Position numbers and translations under genes: made by a program. From Paralithodes platypus (lineage: Eukaryota > Arthropoda > Malacostraca > Decapoda > Lithodidae), in NCBI GenBank assembly GCA_032716605.1, contig CM064573.1, forward strand, positions 8,037,719-8,101,718: DNA of 64,000 nt. The letters run 5' to 3'. This document shows, piece by piece, positions 18,735-30,677 of this stretch (positions within the stretch are counted from its first letter, which is position 1; each line of letters starts with the position of its first letter). The notes under the pieces were generated by a model. That model was not told where the DNA came from. It saw only the letters and a list, made by a program, of their open reading frames with translations, and made no database searches.

Positions 18735-21700
18735 TTCTCCTCTCTCTCCGCAACTTTAACGGTTTTCTATGCAAACGCTTCGTAGCATACTCAATATATT
18801 TTCAGGTTTATAGGACATAGTGTTTACATAAAATTATTATGTGATTGGCATAACAGAATCTTGGCTCAATACAACATGATAGAGACTTTTTAGCAGAGTA
18901 TTCACGTCCCGGTTATGTAATGTTTGAGAACAGCCGAATAAATAACACTGGAGGTGGCATTTAATTTTATATCCAAGAAAGTCTTAACCCTACCCTCGTG
19001 TCAAAACCTCAAATTGTGAACGTCAGACACATCTTTTGTGCTAATAGAGAATAATAAAGGTACAAAAATAATACTTGCGTTATTATACAGACCTCCAGCT
19101 CAATCAGTTCAAACTGGGGACCGAGAATTTTACGAAGCAAATTGCAGATGTAAGTAACTGCACAAGATCCCGTAATTTTTGGCGACGTTAATTTACCTTT
19201 GGGACCAAGTGGGGCAATACTCCTTACTTCACACTCCGGACATGACTTGTATACTACTTGCAAGAGAGTTCGCTTTATCAATTTGTTCGTATGCCGACCC
19301 GTGGTAATAACGTTCTTGACATTGTACTTGCAACAAAAGAAGAATTGATAGAGAATTTGAATGTTGGTGAGTGGAATTCAGTAAACAGCGACCATCGTAC
19401 GATAACTTTCACTTTAAAGTTTACTAGTAACGAACCCAAATAGTAGCATCGACAAAGTCCCTAATTTCAAGAAAGCAAACTTCCATAAACTTAGAGCTAT
19501 TTTGTAAAGAAACTTACTGGAGCTTTTTAATTAACAATAACGACAAAAATACCTCTTTGAATTTATTCGAAACCCTTTACCTAAAAGCATTGCCAGACTG
19601 CATACCATCGAAAATACGGCGTCCTGCCAAGAATAATAAAGGCCCAAAATGGTGGAATATAGATATTTCACACTGCCTGCTTGCTAAAAAATTTGCTAAT
19701 GATAGATTAAAATCCTCACAAAATGACGAAGAACGGGTGAAATTTGTAGAGCTACGACACAAAGCCAAAAAGTTAATTAAGCAAAGTAAAAAGACCTTAG
19801 AGTTACATATTGCGAATCAAAGTTAAAACAAACCCGAAAGAATTCTATACGTATATCAGAAAGAAAAAAGTAGTTACTTCAACTGGTGGACCGTTAGTCG
19901 ATGAAAAAGGGAGAATACACCAAAGACGAAGTACAAATGAGTAATGCCCTCAATCACTTCTTTGCATCTTTTTTTACAACAGAAGACCTCAGTGATCCCC
20001 TACACCAGCGCCGATTCAGATTGATAATTCAGATGTTCTAAGGCAATATCACCGTTACATAGAGAGAAGTATTGAATTGTTGTAGATTAAACCTCAAGGT
20101 TAATAAAACGCCAGGACCTGATACACTCTCGCCTAGAGTTCTAAATATCCGCTAAGAATGAGCTCTCCCCACCACTGACATTACTATTCAAAAGATCCGT
20201 TGCCGGTTCTGGTAACAGTGCCTGATCAGTGGAAGCTAGCCAACGTAACACCTGATATGCAAAAAAGGCAGCAACTCCCTACCCATTAACTATCGTCCAA
20301 TTAGCTTACCCGCATTTGGATGTAAAATGCTAGAAAAACGGTCATCAAACGAGACAGACTCGTAAATCACTTGGATGAAAATAACATACTTTTAAAGATA
20401 CTCAACACGGCTTTCGTAAAAAACGTTCCTGTTTAACAAACCTCTTATAACTTCTTCCACGATATCCTCCACCTCTACGATGAGAAGTAAAGCTGTAGAT
20501 ATTATATACCTTGATTTTCAAAAGGCCTTTGACAAAGTTCCCGCACAAACGATTAACTGCTAACACTAAAAGCGCATGGAATGGACCAGACGGATGTGTT
20601 GAAATGGATAGAAAATTGGCATGCAGCAACAGCAGCCAAGGGTAGTCAGTAAACGTTAAGGGCATCTGAAAATACTCACGGACAAATGGGTTAATTAGCG
20701 GGGTCCCCCAGGGAGCGGTACTACTGACCACTTCTCTTTCTAATTTACCTCAACGACATAGAATGAGGGTCTCACCTGCAACAATCTCAAAATTTGCTGA
20801 CGATAGCAAAAATTGCAAATAGCTTACTCTCAAAAGAACAAGTTGACGATATTCAAGCACCTCTAGATAAATTGTCATGTTGTGGCACAAATTTGGCAAA
20901 TGAGTATAAATCAATGCGGATAAATATTAAAATAAAACCTCACTCGATTTCGGATACCAAAAATGGAAAAAGCAAACTATGAATCTATTAAAATGGGCAC
21001 GGTCAACTATTAATAATTTAAGAAACAGATAAACTGATATGGGAGTAACAAAACTATCGAGAATAACGCTACAACACCGAGTCAACAATGAGGTCAGAGA
21101 GTTGTATAAAGAAAGATACAAACAAAATAATTGGCTTTATAGGCAGTACAATTTGAGGGCATAAATCAAAAAAGAAATTTATCCTAACCCTTTACAATTC
21201 CTGTAGTCCGCCCTCTTCTGGAATACACTGCCGTTCAATGCTGGGAGCCCTTATTACCAAAAAGACATAAACAAGCTAGAACGAGATCCACGTAGAGTTT
21301 ACCAAAATGATACCTAGCCTAAAGCACACAAACCATAAACTAAGAGCGTCTTATAGAATTAAATCTATTTCCTTTAACCCCTCGCAGATTTTTACGAGTC
21401 GACTTAATTCAAGTGTTTTCAAAATCATCAAAGGCATCGACATATATGAACTGTAGTAAGTCACTTCACTATCGACCAATCTAATTACACGCGGGGAAAC
21501 GGTAATGCCACTTAATTGGTAAATCTTTTAACTCGCACGAATCTAAGAATTTCTTCTTCAATCGAGTTTTGTCCAACTTGTGGAATGGTCTTCCCCGAGA
21601 CGTTTTAGACTGCATCACCGTTGATTCAGTTAAATTCCGCCTAGACAAAATATCTCGCATCAAACCCGAGACTGTGACTGCGGTTTGTAAATGAATAACT

Positions 21701-21935
21701 TTATCCTCCCCTCAGTTACTAACCCATATGTCCCCTACTAACTTCCTAGTCCTGCCACGTTAGGGGCAGGAGAGAGGTTCCCTTCCCAATGTCCCCTTAC
21801 CCACTCTAAACCCCCTTGTATGGACACTTGATCCTCAGTGTTTATGGAGGACAAGCAACCTAGAAGGGTCACTCGACCTGTTGTGGCTTGACAATTAACA
21901 CATTTGTACTCCGTTGTACTCCTTTGTACTCCCTA
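18735..21935 (+). mobile_element. Near full-length ORF2 region of the CT-associated LINE, frameshifted
   Basis: In order: endonuclease blocks VIGITESWLN (about 18840), LLYRPPAQS (19090), TRGNNVLDIVLAT (19300) and SDHRTITF (19390); a linker IRRPAKNNKGPKWWN (19615); then RT blocks NKTPGPDTLSPRVL (20105), VDIIYLDFQKAFDKVP (20495, motif A with its Asp), GVPQGA (20700) and FADDSK (20790, motif C). Last come thumb and C-terminal parts and a 3' UTR ending in tttgtactcc repeats. At least a dozen single-base indels break the frame. An APE-type endonuclease followed by RT is the layout of CR1/Jockey-group elements. It can serve as the reference copy for the truncated ones. Confidence 0.85.
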
Positions 21936-22109
21936 TCTCCAATCTCTCTCGTACTCACATGTAAAAAAAAAAAGTTATTAACAAGAAGCCGGCTAACGCT
22001 AAATGTCCTTCTGCCAAAATGAAGTGTCCCTCGGCCTCCCGTTGTTCAAAGAGTCTCTCATCTAAAACAAAATCTTCTCTCTCTCTCGCAAGTCTCTCTC
22101 TCTCTCGCT

Positions 22110-22500
22110 CACCTCACTCTCTCTTCGGTACTCACATGTAAGTATTAACGAGCCTGGCGTAACTCTGTCTTCTTCTTGGGTGCCCAACTGGGGGGGTTTG
22201 GAGGGGGTCCTCTTCCTCCCGTTGTTCAAGTCAATGGACTCCAGCCGATTACACGAGCCCATTTTTCGAGCAAAAATTGTGACGGGCACTATATGGTCTG
22301 GAAGCTTCAAAACATTACACTTAATCAGTATTACACATTACAGGTATTACGAGCCTGGCTAACGCTGCCTTCTGCCTGGTGTCCTCGGCTTCTCGTTGTT
22401 CAAGTCGGACTCTCACTCTCACTCTCGGTACTCACATGTAAAGTATTAACGAGCCTGGCTAACGCTGCCAATTCGCTGCTCGTGTCCCTCTGCTTCCCTT
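22110..22500 (-). pseudogene. Three degraded candidate-exon shadows
   Basis: Copies near 22130, 22345 and 22430 again show gtactcacatgtaaagtatt and the cgagcctggct block. They carry irregular insertions (for example a run of G inside the first) that break the frame. Confidence 0.5.
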
Positions 22501-22589
22501 TGTTTCAACAAAACCTCATCAAAAAAAAAATCGCACAAATTGATCGCATCTCCAAAAAAAAATCCCCCTTCAAATAACAATAAACAAAA

Positions 22590-22604
22590 ATCTTCAATCT
22601 CTCG

Positions 22605-22637
<33 letters not shown>

Positions 22638-22733
22638 GAACTCTTCTCTCTCTCTCTACATCTCTCTCTCTCTCCCTCTCTCTCAATCTCGCTCTCTCTC
22701 TCTCTCCTCTCTCTCACTCCTCTCTCTCTCTCG

Positions 22734-22768
<35 letters not shown>

Positions 22769-22993
22769 CTCCCTCTCTCTCTCTCTCTTCTCTCCCTCTC
22801 TCTCTCTCTCTCTCTCATCGCTCAATCAAATCTCTCTCCTCTCCTTCCCGATCTCAAAGTACCAAAGATCACTCTTTCAAGATCTCAATAACGTCATCAC
22901 CCTCACTCCATCTCATCTCCTTCTCAATTGGCTCCTCAATCTCTCTCTCTCTCTCCATCCTACATCTCTCTCTCGAATCTCTCCACAACAAAA

Positions 22994-23042
<49 letters not shown>

Positions 23043-23204
23043 CATCTCTCTCTCTCAATCTCATTCTAGCTCTCTCTCAATCTCTCTCTCCTCTCTCTTC
23101 AATCTCTCTCTCTCTCAATCTCTCTCTCTCATCAAATCTCTCAATCTCTCTACTTCTCTCTCTCTCTCTCTCTCCTCTCCTCTCTCTCTCCATCTCCTCT
23201 CTCT

Positions 23205-23248
<44 letters not shown>

Positions 23249-23258
23249 GGGGTACTCA
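22590..23258. repeat. Degenerate CT-rich tract
   Basis: CT dinucleotides are broken by frequent cc, aa and at errors. The plus-strand 241-residue frame over it is low-complexity Ser/Leu and not a gene. Confidence 0.9.
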
Positions 23259-23265
23259 CATGTAA

Positions 23266-23395
23266 AGTATTAACGAGCCTGGCTAACGCTGTCTTCTTCT
23301 GCCTGGTGTCCTCCGCTTCCCCGGTGTTTCAAGTCGCGTAGTTTCGGAGCAGGCGCTGTCAGCCAGGATTTTCGAGGCACGCCGGGGGAGAGGAA
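23266..23395 (-). CDS. Candidate upstream exon, possibly CNG N-terminal region (weak)
   Basis: The minus strand has a tttccccccccag acceptor-like site near 23396 and a strong donor, ACTTTACAT|GTGAGTACC, at 23265. In the frame that stays phase 0 at the donor the end reads AEDTRQKKTALARLVNTLH, which would join in phase to LLRTWATG of the exon at 8884-9063. Upstream frame continuity is broken by a 2 bp difference relative to the ten other partial copies of this segment (17050-22500), which read LEQREAED. An alternative frame is open from the acceptor (GGENGFLSPGVPRKSW) but hits a stop before the donor. The local sequence seems indel-prone, so the reading is provisional. Family membership is inferred only from position, strand and phase. 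Confidence 0.33.
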
Positions 23396-23469
23396 CCCGT
23401 TCTCACCACCCTGGGGGGGAAAGAGGAATACGTTTACATTTGCATACCCATTACGCCATCGGACAGTAA

Positions 23470-23870
23470 ACTAGGACCATACGGGAAACTGTAGATAGCA
23501 GAGAAGGGGTGTTGTAGATAGAGGAAGCTGCTGGAATGGCGTTGTGGTTGTGTGAATTATATAGGTATCGCCACGAACATTACCAATGATCTTGACCCTT
23601 TAACATTCTATAACCATCAAAATGAATTAAAGCATCGATCTGACATTGCCCTCATCATTTGGGAAGAGTCCCCCAGGACATAGGTGTGGAAATTTACAGC
23701 CAGTTCTCAAGGTCCTTTTGAGCTACGAAGAGGTCAGGGATCAAGATAATTGTAAAGTTAGTTGGCGATACCTATAGGACCATACGGCTGGGAAGGTGTA
23801 GATACCAGAGAAGGGGTGTTGTAGATAGAGGAAGCTGTTGGAGTGGCTTTGGTATGTGTGTTATTAGTCT
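23470..23870. repeat. Direct repeat pair flanking a J-type hairpin element
   Basis: The block 'aggaccatacgg...gtagata(g/c)cagagaagg' and gtgttgtagatagaggaagc occurs at 23472-23560 and 23768-23860. The element at 23561-23770 lies between the two copies. Confidence 0.65.
23561..23770. mobile_element. MITE related to family J
   Basis: Its ends are tataggtatcgccacgaac and agttggcgatacctata. The inner arms accaatgatcttgacc and ggtcagggatcaagat are also inverted. The interior shares ggtgtggaaatttacagcca with the J copy at 4332. Confidence 0.65.
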
Positions 23871-23959
23871 GTATACGTCGTCGATGTGTCCCCCGACTGT
23901 ATTGGTTTGACTGTTAGTTAAAATAGGAGTTCAGAGACTATCAACCTTATTGGATTGAT

Positions 23960-24120
23960 AGTCATGTTTTGTCTCAGGAGTTTTAGATTTTAAGATGTTC
24001 GGCCCATTAGTTTATCGAATTTAAGACTTTACGCCCCATTTCTTTGTCAATATTAAGACCTTCCTTGCCAATTAGGTGTCGATTGTTTCCTGGCGAGCGA
24101 TAGAGAGCCTGTCATTTTGA
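23960..24120 (+). mobile_element. MITE family A, truncated
   Basis: Recognised from gttcggcccattagttta through ggtgtcgattgtttcctggc and the core; both TTAA ends are missing. Confidence 0.65.
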
Positions 24121-24204
24121 TATTTTGTTTTGACTTTAAATTGTCTTTGTCCCAGTTTTGGTTTGACTTTGTTTGCAAGTTTTACATTTTAATTTCTCAA
24201 TCAA

Positions 24205-24300
24205 CCCTTTTAGCCATCTCAAATCCTTCATAAGCTGAATAAAATCGTTTAAATATAGTTCGAATATTATATAACAGATGTCGCTGGTACAGAAAGTTAT
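24205..24300. mobile_element. MITE family F, right half
   Basis: The fragment catctcaaatccttcataag, ctgaataaaatcgtttaaat and cgctggtacagaaagtta. Confidence 0.55.
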
Positions 24301-24329
24301 CGTAATATTCATTATATTGCATGGTATAT

Positions 24330-24375
24330 TCAGTCAGTCAGTCAGTAGCCAGCCCTTACTCCCACAAAGAGTAGG
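24330..24375 (+). repeat. Dispersed repeat L, second copy
   Basis: cagtcagtcagtagccagcc then cttactcccacaaagagtag, followed within 100 bp by a new minisatellite, as at 6898. Confidence 0.65.
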
Positions 24376-24459
24376 GAGGATCAGCAAGAGACACAAGAAA
24401 GGAAAATAACTGGTGGACGTGAAGAAGATACTACATTCACAAGTTTGCCCCACAAAAAC

Positions 24460-26045
24460 CAAGCACACTAACATTCACTCATCATTAACATTCAGAAGTA
24501 CCAATCACTCATCATTAACATTCACTCATCACTAACATTCAGAAGTACCAATCACTCACTCTCTTAACATTCCACTCATCACTAACCTTCAGAAGTACAA
24601 TCACTCCTCATGAACATTCAATCATCACTAACATACCAGAAGTACCAATCCCTCATCATTAAATCATTCACTCATCCACTAACATTCAGGAAGTACCAAT
24701 CCACTCATCCAGTAACATTCACTCATAAAACACTACATTCATTCCGAAGTACCCAATCACTCATCATTACACATTCAACTCATCACTACTCAATTCAGAA
24801 GTACCAATCACTCAGCATTCAACATTTCACTCATCACTAACATTCAGAAGTACCAATCACTCATCAAACATTCACTCATCACTAACATTCACTCATCACT
24901 AATTCAGTACACAAATCACTCATCATTAACATTCACTCATCACTAACATTCAGAAGTACCAATCACTCATCATTAACATTCACTCATCACTAACATTCAG
25001 AAGTACCAATCACTCATCACTAACATTCAGAAGTACCAATCACTCATCATTAACATTCACTCATCACTAACATTCAGAAGTACCAATCACTCATCATTAA
25101 CATTCACTCATCACTAACATTCACTCATCACTAACATTCAGAAGTACCAATCACTCATCATTAACATTCACTCACCACTAACATTCAGAAGTACCAATCA
25201 CTCATCATTAACATTCACTCATCACTAACATTCAGAAGTACCAATCACTCATCATTAACATTCAGAAGTACCAATCACTCATCATTAACATTCACTCATC
25301 ACTAACATTCAGAAGTACCAATCACTCATCACTAACATTCAGAAGTACCAATCACTCATCATTAACATGCACTCATCACTAACATTCAGAAGTACCAATC
25401 ACTCATCATTAACATTCACTCATCACTAACATTCAGAAGTACCAATCACTCATCATTAACATTCACTCATCACTAACATTCAGAAGTACCAATCACTCAT
25501 CATTAACATTCACTCATCACTAACATTCAGAAGTACCAATCACTCATCATTAACATTCACTCATCACATCACATTCAAATAAACATCATACTAACATTCA
25601 CTCTCAGAACATACAGAAGTACCAATCACTCATCATTAACATTCACTCATCACTAACATTCAGAAGTACCAATCACTCATTAACAGTTCACTCACTAACA
25701 TTCAGAGTACCAATCATAACATTGCACTCATCCTACACATTTCAGAAGTACCAATCACTCAGTGAACATTCACTCATCACTAACATTCAGAAGTACCACC
25801 AACACTCATTCATTAACATTCATCATCACTAACATTCAGAGTACACTCATCATTAACATTCACTCATCACTAACATTCAGAAGTACCAATCATCATAACA
25901 TTCAAACTAGTACCAATCCATCAGGAGTCATCATCAGCATTCAGAAGTACCAATCATCATAACACTCATCACTAACAGCAGAAGTACCAATCACCATTCA
26001 TCACTCATCACTAACAAACAGAAGATACCAGAAGTACCATCAGCC
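24460..26045. repeat. 47 bp minisatellite
   Basis: About 33 units contain aacattcactcatcactaac, attcagaagtaccaatcact and catcatt, with shorter 27 bp variants lacking one half. The centre (24850-25560) is nearly perfect; both shoulders are full of small indels. Confidence 0.92.
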
Positions 26046-26232
26046 CAGCCCCCGAAATCAATGTTTTTCCCCTCATTCGTTAAATTGCAGGCCTAGTTTT
26101 ATTAAATGTTGTATATAAACATTCATATGTGAGAGATTGCATTTTTGCAAACGGATGTATGTCAAGTATTTACAAGTATTCACAAGTACGTACGGTATAT
26201 TAATTAAATCACCCTTTCAACGTTAGGCTATC

Positions 26233-26605
26233 TTAAGGGGGGAGACCTGCCTATTGTTATTTCTGTCCTTTTCTCTCTTTCTCTGGCTTGTATCCATTCG
26301 GCCCCATTCAACCAACTATATTAAGACGTTTATCCCCATTAGGTGTCGATTTATCCTGCGAGCGAAATAGCGAGCCAGCAATATGAAGAAATCGGCTTCG
26401 CCGGACATTTTTCTACCGAAAAAGGACAAATTTAGCCTGCTGTCAAACAAAAATAAAAAATATGCTGGCTCGCTACCGCTCACCAGTAAAAAATTGACAC
26501 CTGGATGGGGATAAACGTCTTAAAACAGTAGGCTGAATGGGGCCAAATGGATACAAGCCAGAGAAAGATAGAAAAGGAGAGAACAAAAACCGGTCACCCC
26601 CTTAA
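26233..26605. mobile_element. MITE family B, full-length
   Basis: TTAAGGGGGGAGACCTGC and CCGGTCACCCCCTTAA ends. The left arm has small deletions (tccccattaggtgtcga, tgcgagcgaaatagcg). Confidence 0.85.
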
Positions 26606-26719
26606 ACATTAAATTGGCTACCATCAGAAGCTTGTATTGAACTTAGGAAGGATCGGTGGGAATTGAGGGGGGGTCGATTGAGATAGTTGTGTACTCCATT
26701 TGATTCATAAACGCCCTTC

Positions 26720-27035
26720 TTAAGGGGAGATATCCACTTGAGGGATTTTTTTTCTGGACCCCTTTCTCCCTCATGTTTAGCCCCATTGTTTTTTTATATT
26801 TTAAGACATTCGCACCATAATTAAGAACTTTCGACCCATTTCTGTCAATTTTAAGACCTTTCGTGCCATTTATGCATCCTGGGAGCGATAGCGAGCCTGT
26901 AATTTAAGAGGACCGGCCTTCGGCCGGGAACATTTTCTACCGAAAAATGTACAAATTTATCTTGAAAGGGACTCAAGGGGGTGTAATTTTAAGCTTGATG
27001 GAGGTCTAGGGAACAAACTAAATACCTCCCCTTAA
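26720..27035 (+). mobile_element. MITE family A, full-length
   Basis: TTAAGGGGAGATATCCACTT to TACCTCCCCTTAA. A 20 bp deletion removes part of the gattttaagaac block and of the core (gcatcctgggagcgatagcg). Confidence 0.85.
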
Positions 27036-27180
27036 GCTGAATAAAATCGTCAACAGATAGCCAGAATAGCCAAAATATAATTGAAGTGCGTCCTGGAATA
27101 CTGGGAAAAAACAAAAAAACAAAAAAAAAACACACTGACAAACAACACACACGAGATAGCCGTGTTCGTTATTCTAGAAG

Positions 27181-27384
27181 TAAAGCCGGTATCACACGAG
27201 AGCTTTTATAGTCAACAGTCGATGATCAACATTTTTCTGGCATAATATCTGGAACAATTTGCACTGGTATCGGAAACAAAACTGACGGTGGATGAATTTA
27301 GATGACAGAAATAGTATAAATGTTGACCTCATAAGCTGCCAGACCAGTGTTGAGGGAAAAAGCGCTCGTGTGATACCGGCTTAA
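27181..27384. mobile_element. MITE family C, full-length
   Basis: Terminal inverted repeats AGCCGGTATCACACGAG and CTCGTGTGATACCGGCT, flanked by TAAA and TTAA. The interior has agtcaaca and tgttgac arms that also pair. Confidence 0.85.
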
Positions 27385-27511
27385 GCACGATATTTGACAG
27401 AACAACACATAACATATCCGTATGTGGTGTTCCAAAACATAAAAACATAATATATGACAGACCAGCCCATAAGAGAACCGTATTAGTTATCCAAAAGTAT
27501 GCCCGATAATA

Positions 27512-27849
27512 TTAAGGGGAGGTTTTTAGTGTGTTTCCTAGACTTCCATCAAGCTTGAAATTACACCCCCATGACCCCCTTTCAAGATAAATTTGTACAT
27601 TTTTCGGTAGAAACATGTCCCGGCCGAAGGCCGGTTCCTCTTAAATTACAGGCTCGCTGTCGCTCGCCAGGAAAAAATCGACACCTAAATGGGACGAAAG
27701 GTCTTAAAAGTGACATAAATGGGGTGACAAATCTGAAAATCGCCAAACTAATGGGGCGAACGTCTTCAAATCTCAAAAGCAATTGGGCTAAACATGAGGG
27801 AGAAAGGGGTAAACAAAAAAAAATCCCTCAAGTGGAAATCTCCCCTTAA
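27512..27849 (-). mobile_element. MITE family A, full-length, reverse
   Basis: TTAAGGGGAGGTTTTTAGTG to GAAATCTCCCCTTAA. The hairpin ccggccgaaggccgg is intact. Confidence 0.9.
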
Positions 27850-27969
27850 ACAGACAACAAAACACATGGTATCCGTATTCGTTATCTACAATGAAGCCCG
27901 ATAATATTGAACAGAACATATAAGCTATACACATTTTTTTAATCTATTTGGCTCGATAATATTTGAAAG

Positions 27970-28202
27970 AACAAAAAAGAAAAAAGAAAGAAAAAGAAAA
28001 CACGAAAAACAAAAAAAGAAAAAACCCACGGAAAAACACCCCAACAAAATACGAATTTCTATAGTCACGTTACCCTTGGCCAATGTTATTGTTCACACTC
28101 GAGGCCTCGGGAGAAAAGGGCGCTAGTCTAGTTGACACACAAAAGACCTAATTATTCTTGCCGTTTATTTGTTTAGGTTATTTAGAGAGGCCATACAGTT
28201 AC
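27970..28202. other. A-rich spacer, nothing recognised
   Basis: Poly-A/AAAG-rich to 28040, then ordinary sequence without motifs. Confidence 0.6.
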
Positions 28203-28540
28203 TTAAGGGGAGATTTCCACCTGGAGGATTTTTTTTTCTGGACCCCTTTCTCCCTCATGTTTAGCCCCATTGTTTTTGAGATTTTACGACGTTCGCCCCA
28301 TTAGTTTTACGATTTTAAGACCCTTCGCCCCATTTCTGTCAATTTTAAGACCATTCGTGACATTTAGGGGTCGATTTTTTCCTGGCGAGCGATAGCGAGC
28401 CTGTAATTTAAGAGGAACCGGCCTTCGGCCGGGACATCTTTCTACCGAAAAATGTACAAATTTATCTTGAAAGGGGGTCAAGGGGGAGTAATTTTAAGCT
28501 TGATGGAAGTCTAGGGAATCAACTAAAAACCTCCCCTTAA
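28203..28540 (+). mobile_element. MITE family A, full-length
   Basis: TTAAGGGGAGATTTCCACCT to AACCTCCCCTTAA; very close to the copy at 13233. It shares its right TTAA with the next element. Confidence 0.92.
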
Positions 28541-28893
28541 GGGGGTAGTGTATATTTGTTGGTCTATTTATCTATTTATTTATTTATTTATTTATTTAAT
28601 TATGTTGTAGTAACCTCGCTAGACTTCCATCAAACTTTAAATGACCCCCTCTTCAAGATAAATGTGTACCGTACATTTTTCAGTACATTTTTCGGTTCCT
28701 CATAGAATTTCAGGCTCGCTACCGCTCGCCAGGAAAAAATCGACACCAAAACGGCACGAAAGGTCTTTATATCGACAAAGAAATGGGGCGAAAGGTCTTA
28801 AAATCACCAAACTAATGGAACGAACGTCTTAAAATCTCAAAGTGAATGGGATTAAACATGAGGGAAAAAAAGCAACTAATTCCCCCCTAAGCT
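28537..28893 (-). mobile_element. MITE family A variant, reverse, abutting the previous copy
   Basis: It begins TTAAGGGGGTAGTGTATATT, includes (TTTA)n at 28566-28598, then the family body in reverse (ggctcgctaccgctcgcc at 28712) to attccccccta. The ggccgg hairpin is deleted. Confidence 0.75.
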
Positions 28894-28959
28894 TGTCCGT
28901 ATGCAACCTTATGCAACCTTTCATTATATTTCTGGCCATTATTAGACCATTTTGGGCGG

Positions 28960-29289
28960 TTATAAGGGGAGGCAGTTGTTTTTTCGAGTCCTCCTCCTCC
29001 CTCATGTTTAGCCCTATTAGTTATCAGATTACAAGACATTAGCCCCATTAGTTTGGCGATTTTCAGACCTTGTGCCCCATTTCTTTGCCAATATTAAGAC
29101 CTTTCGTGCCATTTAGGTGTCGATTTTTTTCCTGGCGAGCGATAGCGAGCCTGTAATTTAAGAGGAACCGGCCTTCGGCCAGGACATTTTTCTACCGATA
29201 AATGTACAAATTTATATCGAAGGGGGGTCTTGTGGGTGTTTTGTTAAGCTTGATAGAGGTTTACAGAGCAAACTAAACCCCCTCCTTAA
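28960..29289 (+). mobile_element. MITE family A variant
   Basis: TTATAAGGGGAGGCAGTTG to AACCCCCTCCTTAA. Core ggcgagcgatagcgagcc intact; hairpin ccggccttcggccagg has one mismatch. Confidence 0.82.
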
Positions 29290-29500
29290 CCAGTTGGGTA
29301 CCAGGGACGTTCTTTTCCTCATATTCTGGCGACTATTAGACTATTTTATTCAGCTTATGAAGGACCTCTAGCAATAATAAGGCTTCAAACCATCTCAACT
29401 AACCCTTTTAACTATCACAGATCCTTCCTAAGCTGCATAATATCGTCTACATATAGCTAGAATATAATATAACACACGTCGCTGGTACTCAAAGGGTTAA
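29286..29500. mobile_element. MITE family F, copy 3
   Basis: Ttaaccagttgggtacc at the left and gtcgctggtactcaaagg then gttaa at the right; shares TTAA with the preceding A element. Confidence 0.7.
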
Positions 29501-29551
29501 GCCATTGAGCCGAACCAGTAAATTATGCTGCACAATACCGTCTGAGCTTCC

Positions 29552-29886
29552 TTAAGGGGAGGTTTTTAGTTTGGTCCGTAGATATCCTTCAAGCTTAAGA
29601 TTACACCCCCTTGAGCCCCTTTCAAGATAAATTTGTACATTTTTCGGTAGAAAAATGTCCCGGCTGAAAGCCGGTTCCTCTTAAATTACAGGCTCGCTAT
29701 CGCTCGCCAGGATAAAATCGACACCTAAATGGCACGAAAGGTCTTAAAATTGACAGAAACGGGTTGAAAGTTCTTAAAATCGTCAAAATAATGGGGCGAA
29801 CGTCTTAACATTAGAAAAACAATGGGCCTAACATGAGGGAGAAAGGAGTCAAGAAAAAAATCCCTCAAGTGGATATCTCCCCTTAA
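29552..29886 (-). mobile_element. MITE family A, full-length, reverse
   Basis: TTAAGGGGAGGTTTTTAGTT to GGATATCTCCCCTTAA. Its hairpin reads CCGGCTGAAAGCCGG, a paired C-G to T-A change that preserves the stem. Confidence 0.9.
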
Positions 29887-29999
29887 GATAGGGCATGCAT
29901 GAATTAAAGGGATCATTGTGATATATGCTACTCCTTTCCACTGATAGAGGTCCTTCCTATGGTGGGGAACATCGCCTATTGTTAGCGAGAATAACATGA

Positions 30000-30165
30000 A
30001 GATATACGCCATGACAAGGAAAGAAGAGATATACGCCATGACAAGGAAAGATATACGCCATGACAAGGAAAGAAGAGATATACGCCATGACAAGGAAAGA
30101 TATACGCCATGACAAGGAAAGAAGAGATATACGCCATGACAAGGAAAGAAGAGATATGCGTGGAG
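30000..30165. repeat. 27/18 bp minisatellite
   Basis: Seven units of atacgccatgacaaggaaag with or without aagagat. Confidence 0.9.
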
Positions 30166-30299
30166 ATAAACAGGAACTAATCAGAGGGTATGGTCGTGGA
30201 CAAAAAAAAACACCCATCTTTAATATTTCAATATTATCTTCCTTCTTTGATATGAAATGGAGGGGATTGGCACATATATATATATATTATTATTATTAT

Positions 30300-30600
30300 T
30301 ATTATTTTTAGTTTCCTCCTTAGACCTCCATCAAGCTTAAAAAACACCCCAAGACCACCCTTTAAGATAAATGTGTACATTTTTGATAGAAAAATGTCGA
30401 GGCCGGAGGACGATGACCACTATATTACAGGCTCGCTATCGCTCGCCAGAGCAAATATCGACACCTAAATTGTACGAAAGGTCTTAATATTGACAAAGAA
30501 ATGGGGTGAGAGGCCTTAAAATCGCGAAAATTATGGGTCGAACGTCTTAAAATCTGAAAACTAATGGGGCTAAACATGAGGAAGAAGGGGGACAAACTGT
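30300..30600 (-). mobile_element. MITE family A variant, reverse, partial
   Basis: It follows (ATT)n at 30284-30306, runs from ttagtttcctccttagacct through ggctcgctatcgctcgcc to aaacatgaggaagaaggggg, and gives way to the 28 bp array. Confidence 0.75.
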
Positions 30601-30677
30601 ATAATGTGTAAGTGTATCATTGAACGCAGAGGTAGCTGAAGGAAATGGTTTAATAGTAGGGATACTAAGGTTAAAAG

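Larger units (their letters stand above)
27130..27970. repeat. Old tandem repeat (about 65 bp) broken by MITE insertions
   Basis: Units share the parts gacagaacaacaca(t)a, atccgtattngttatc and gcccgataatatt. They occur near 27135, 27390, 27455, 27850 and 27915. Elements C (27181) and A (27512) interrupt them; A sits at the TTAA created by ataatatt-aa. Confidence 0.55.
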
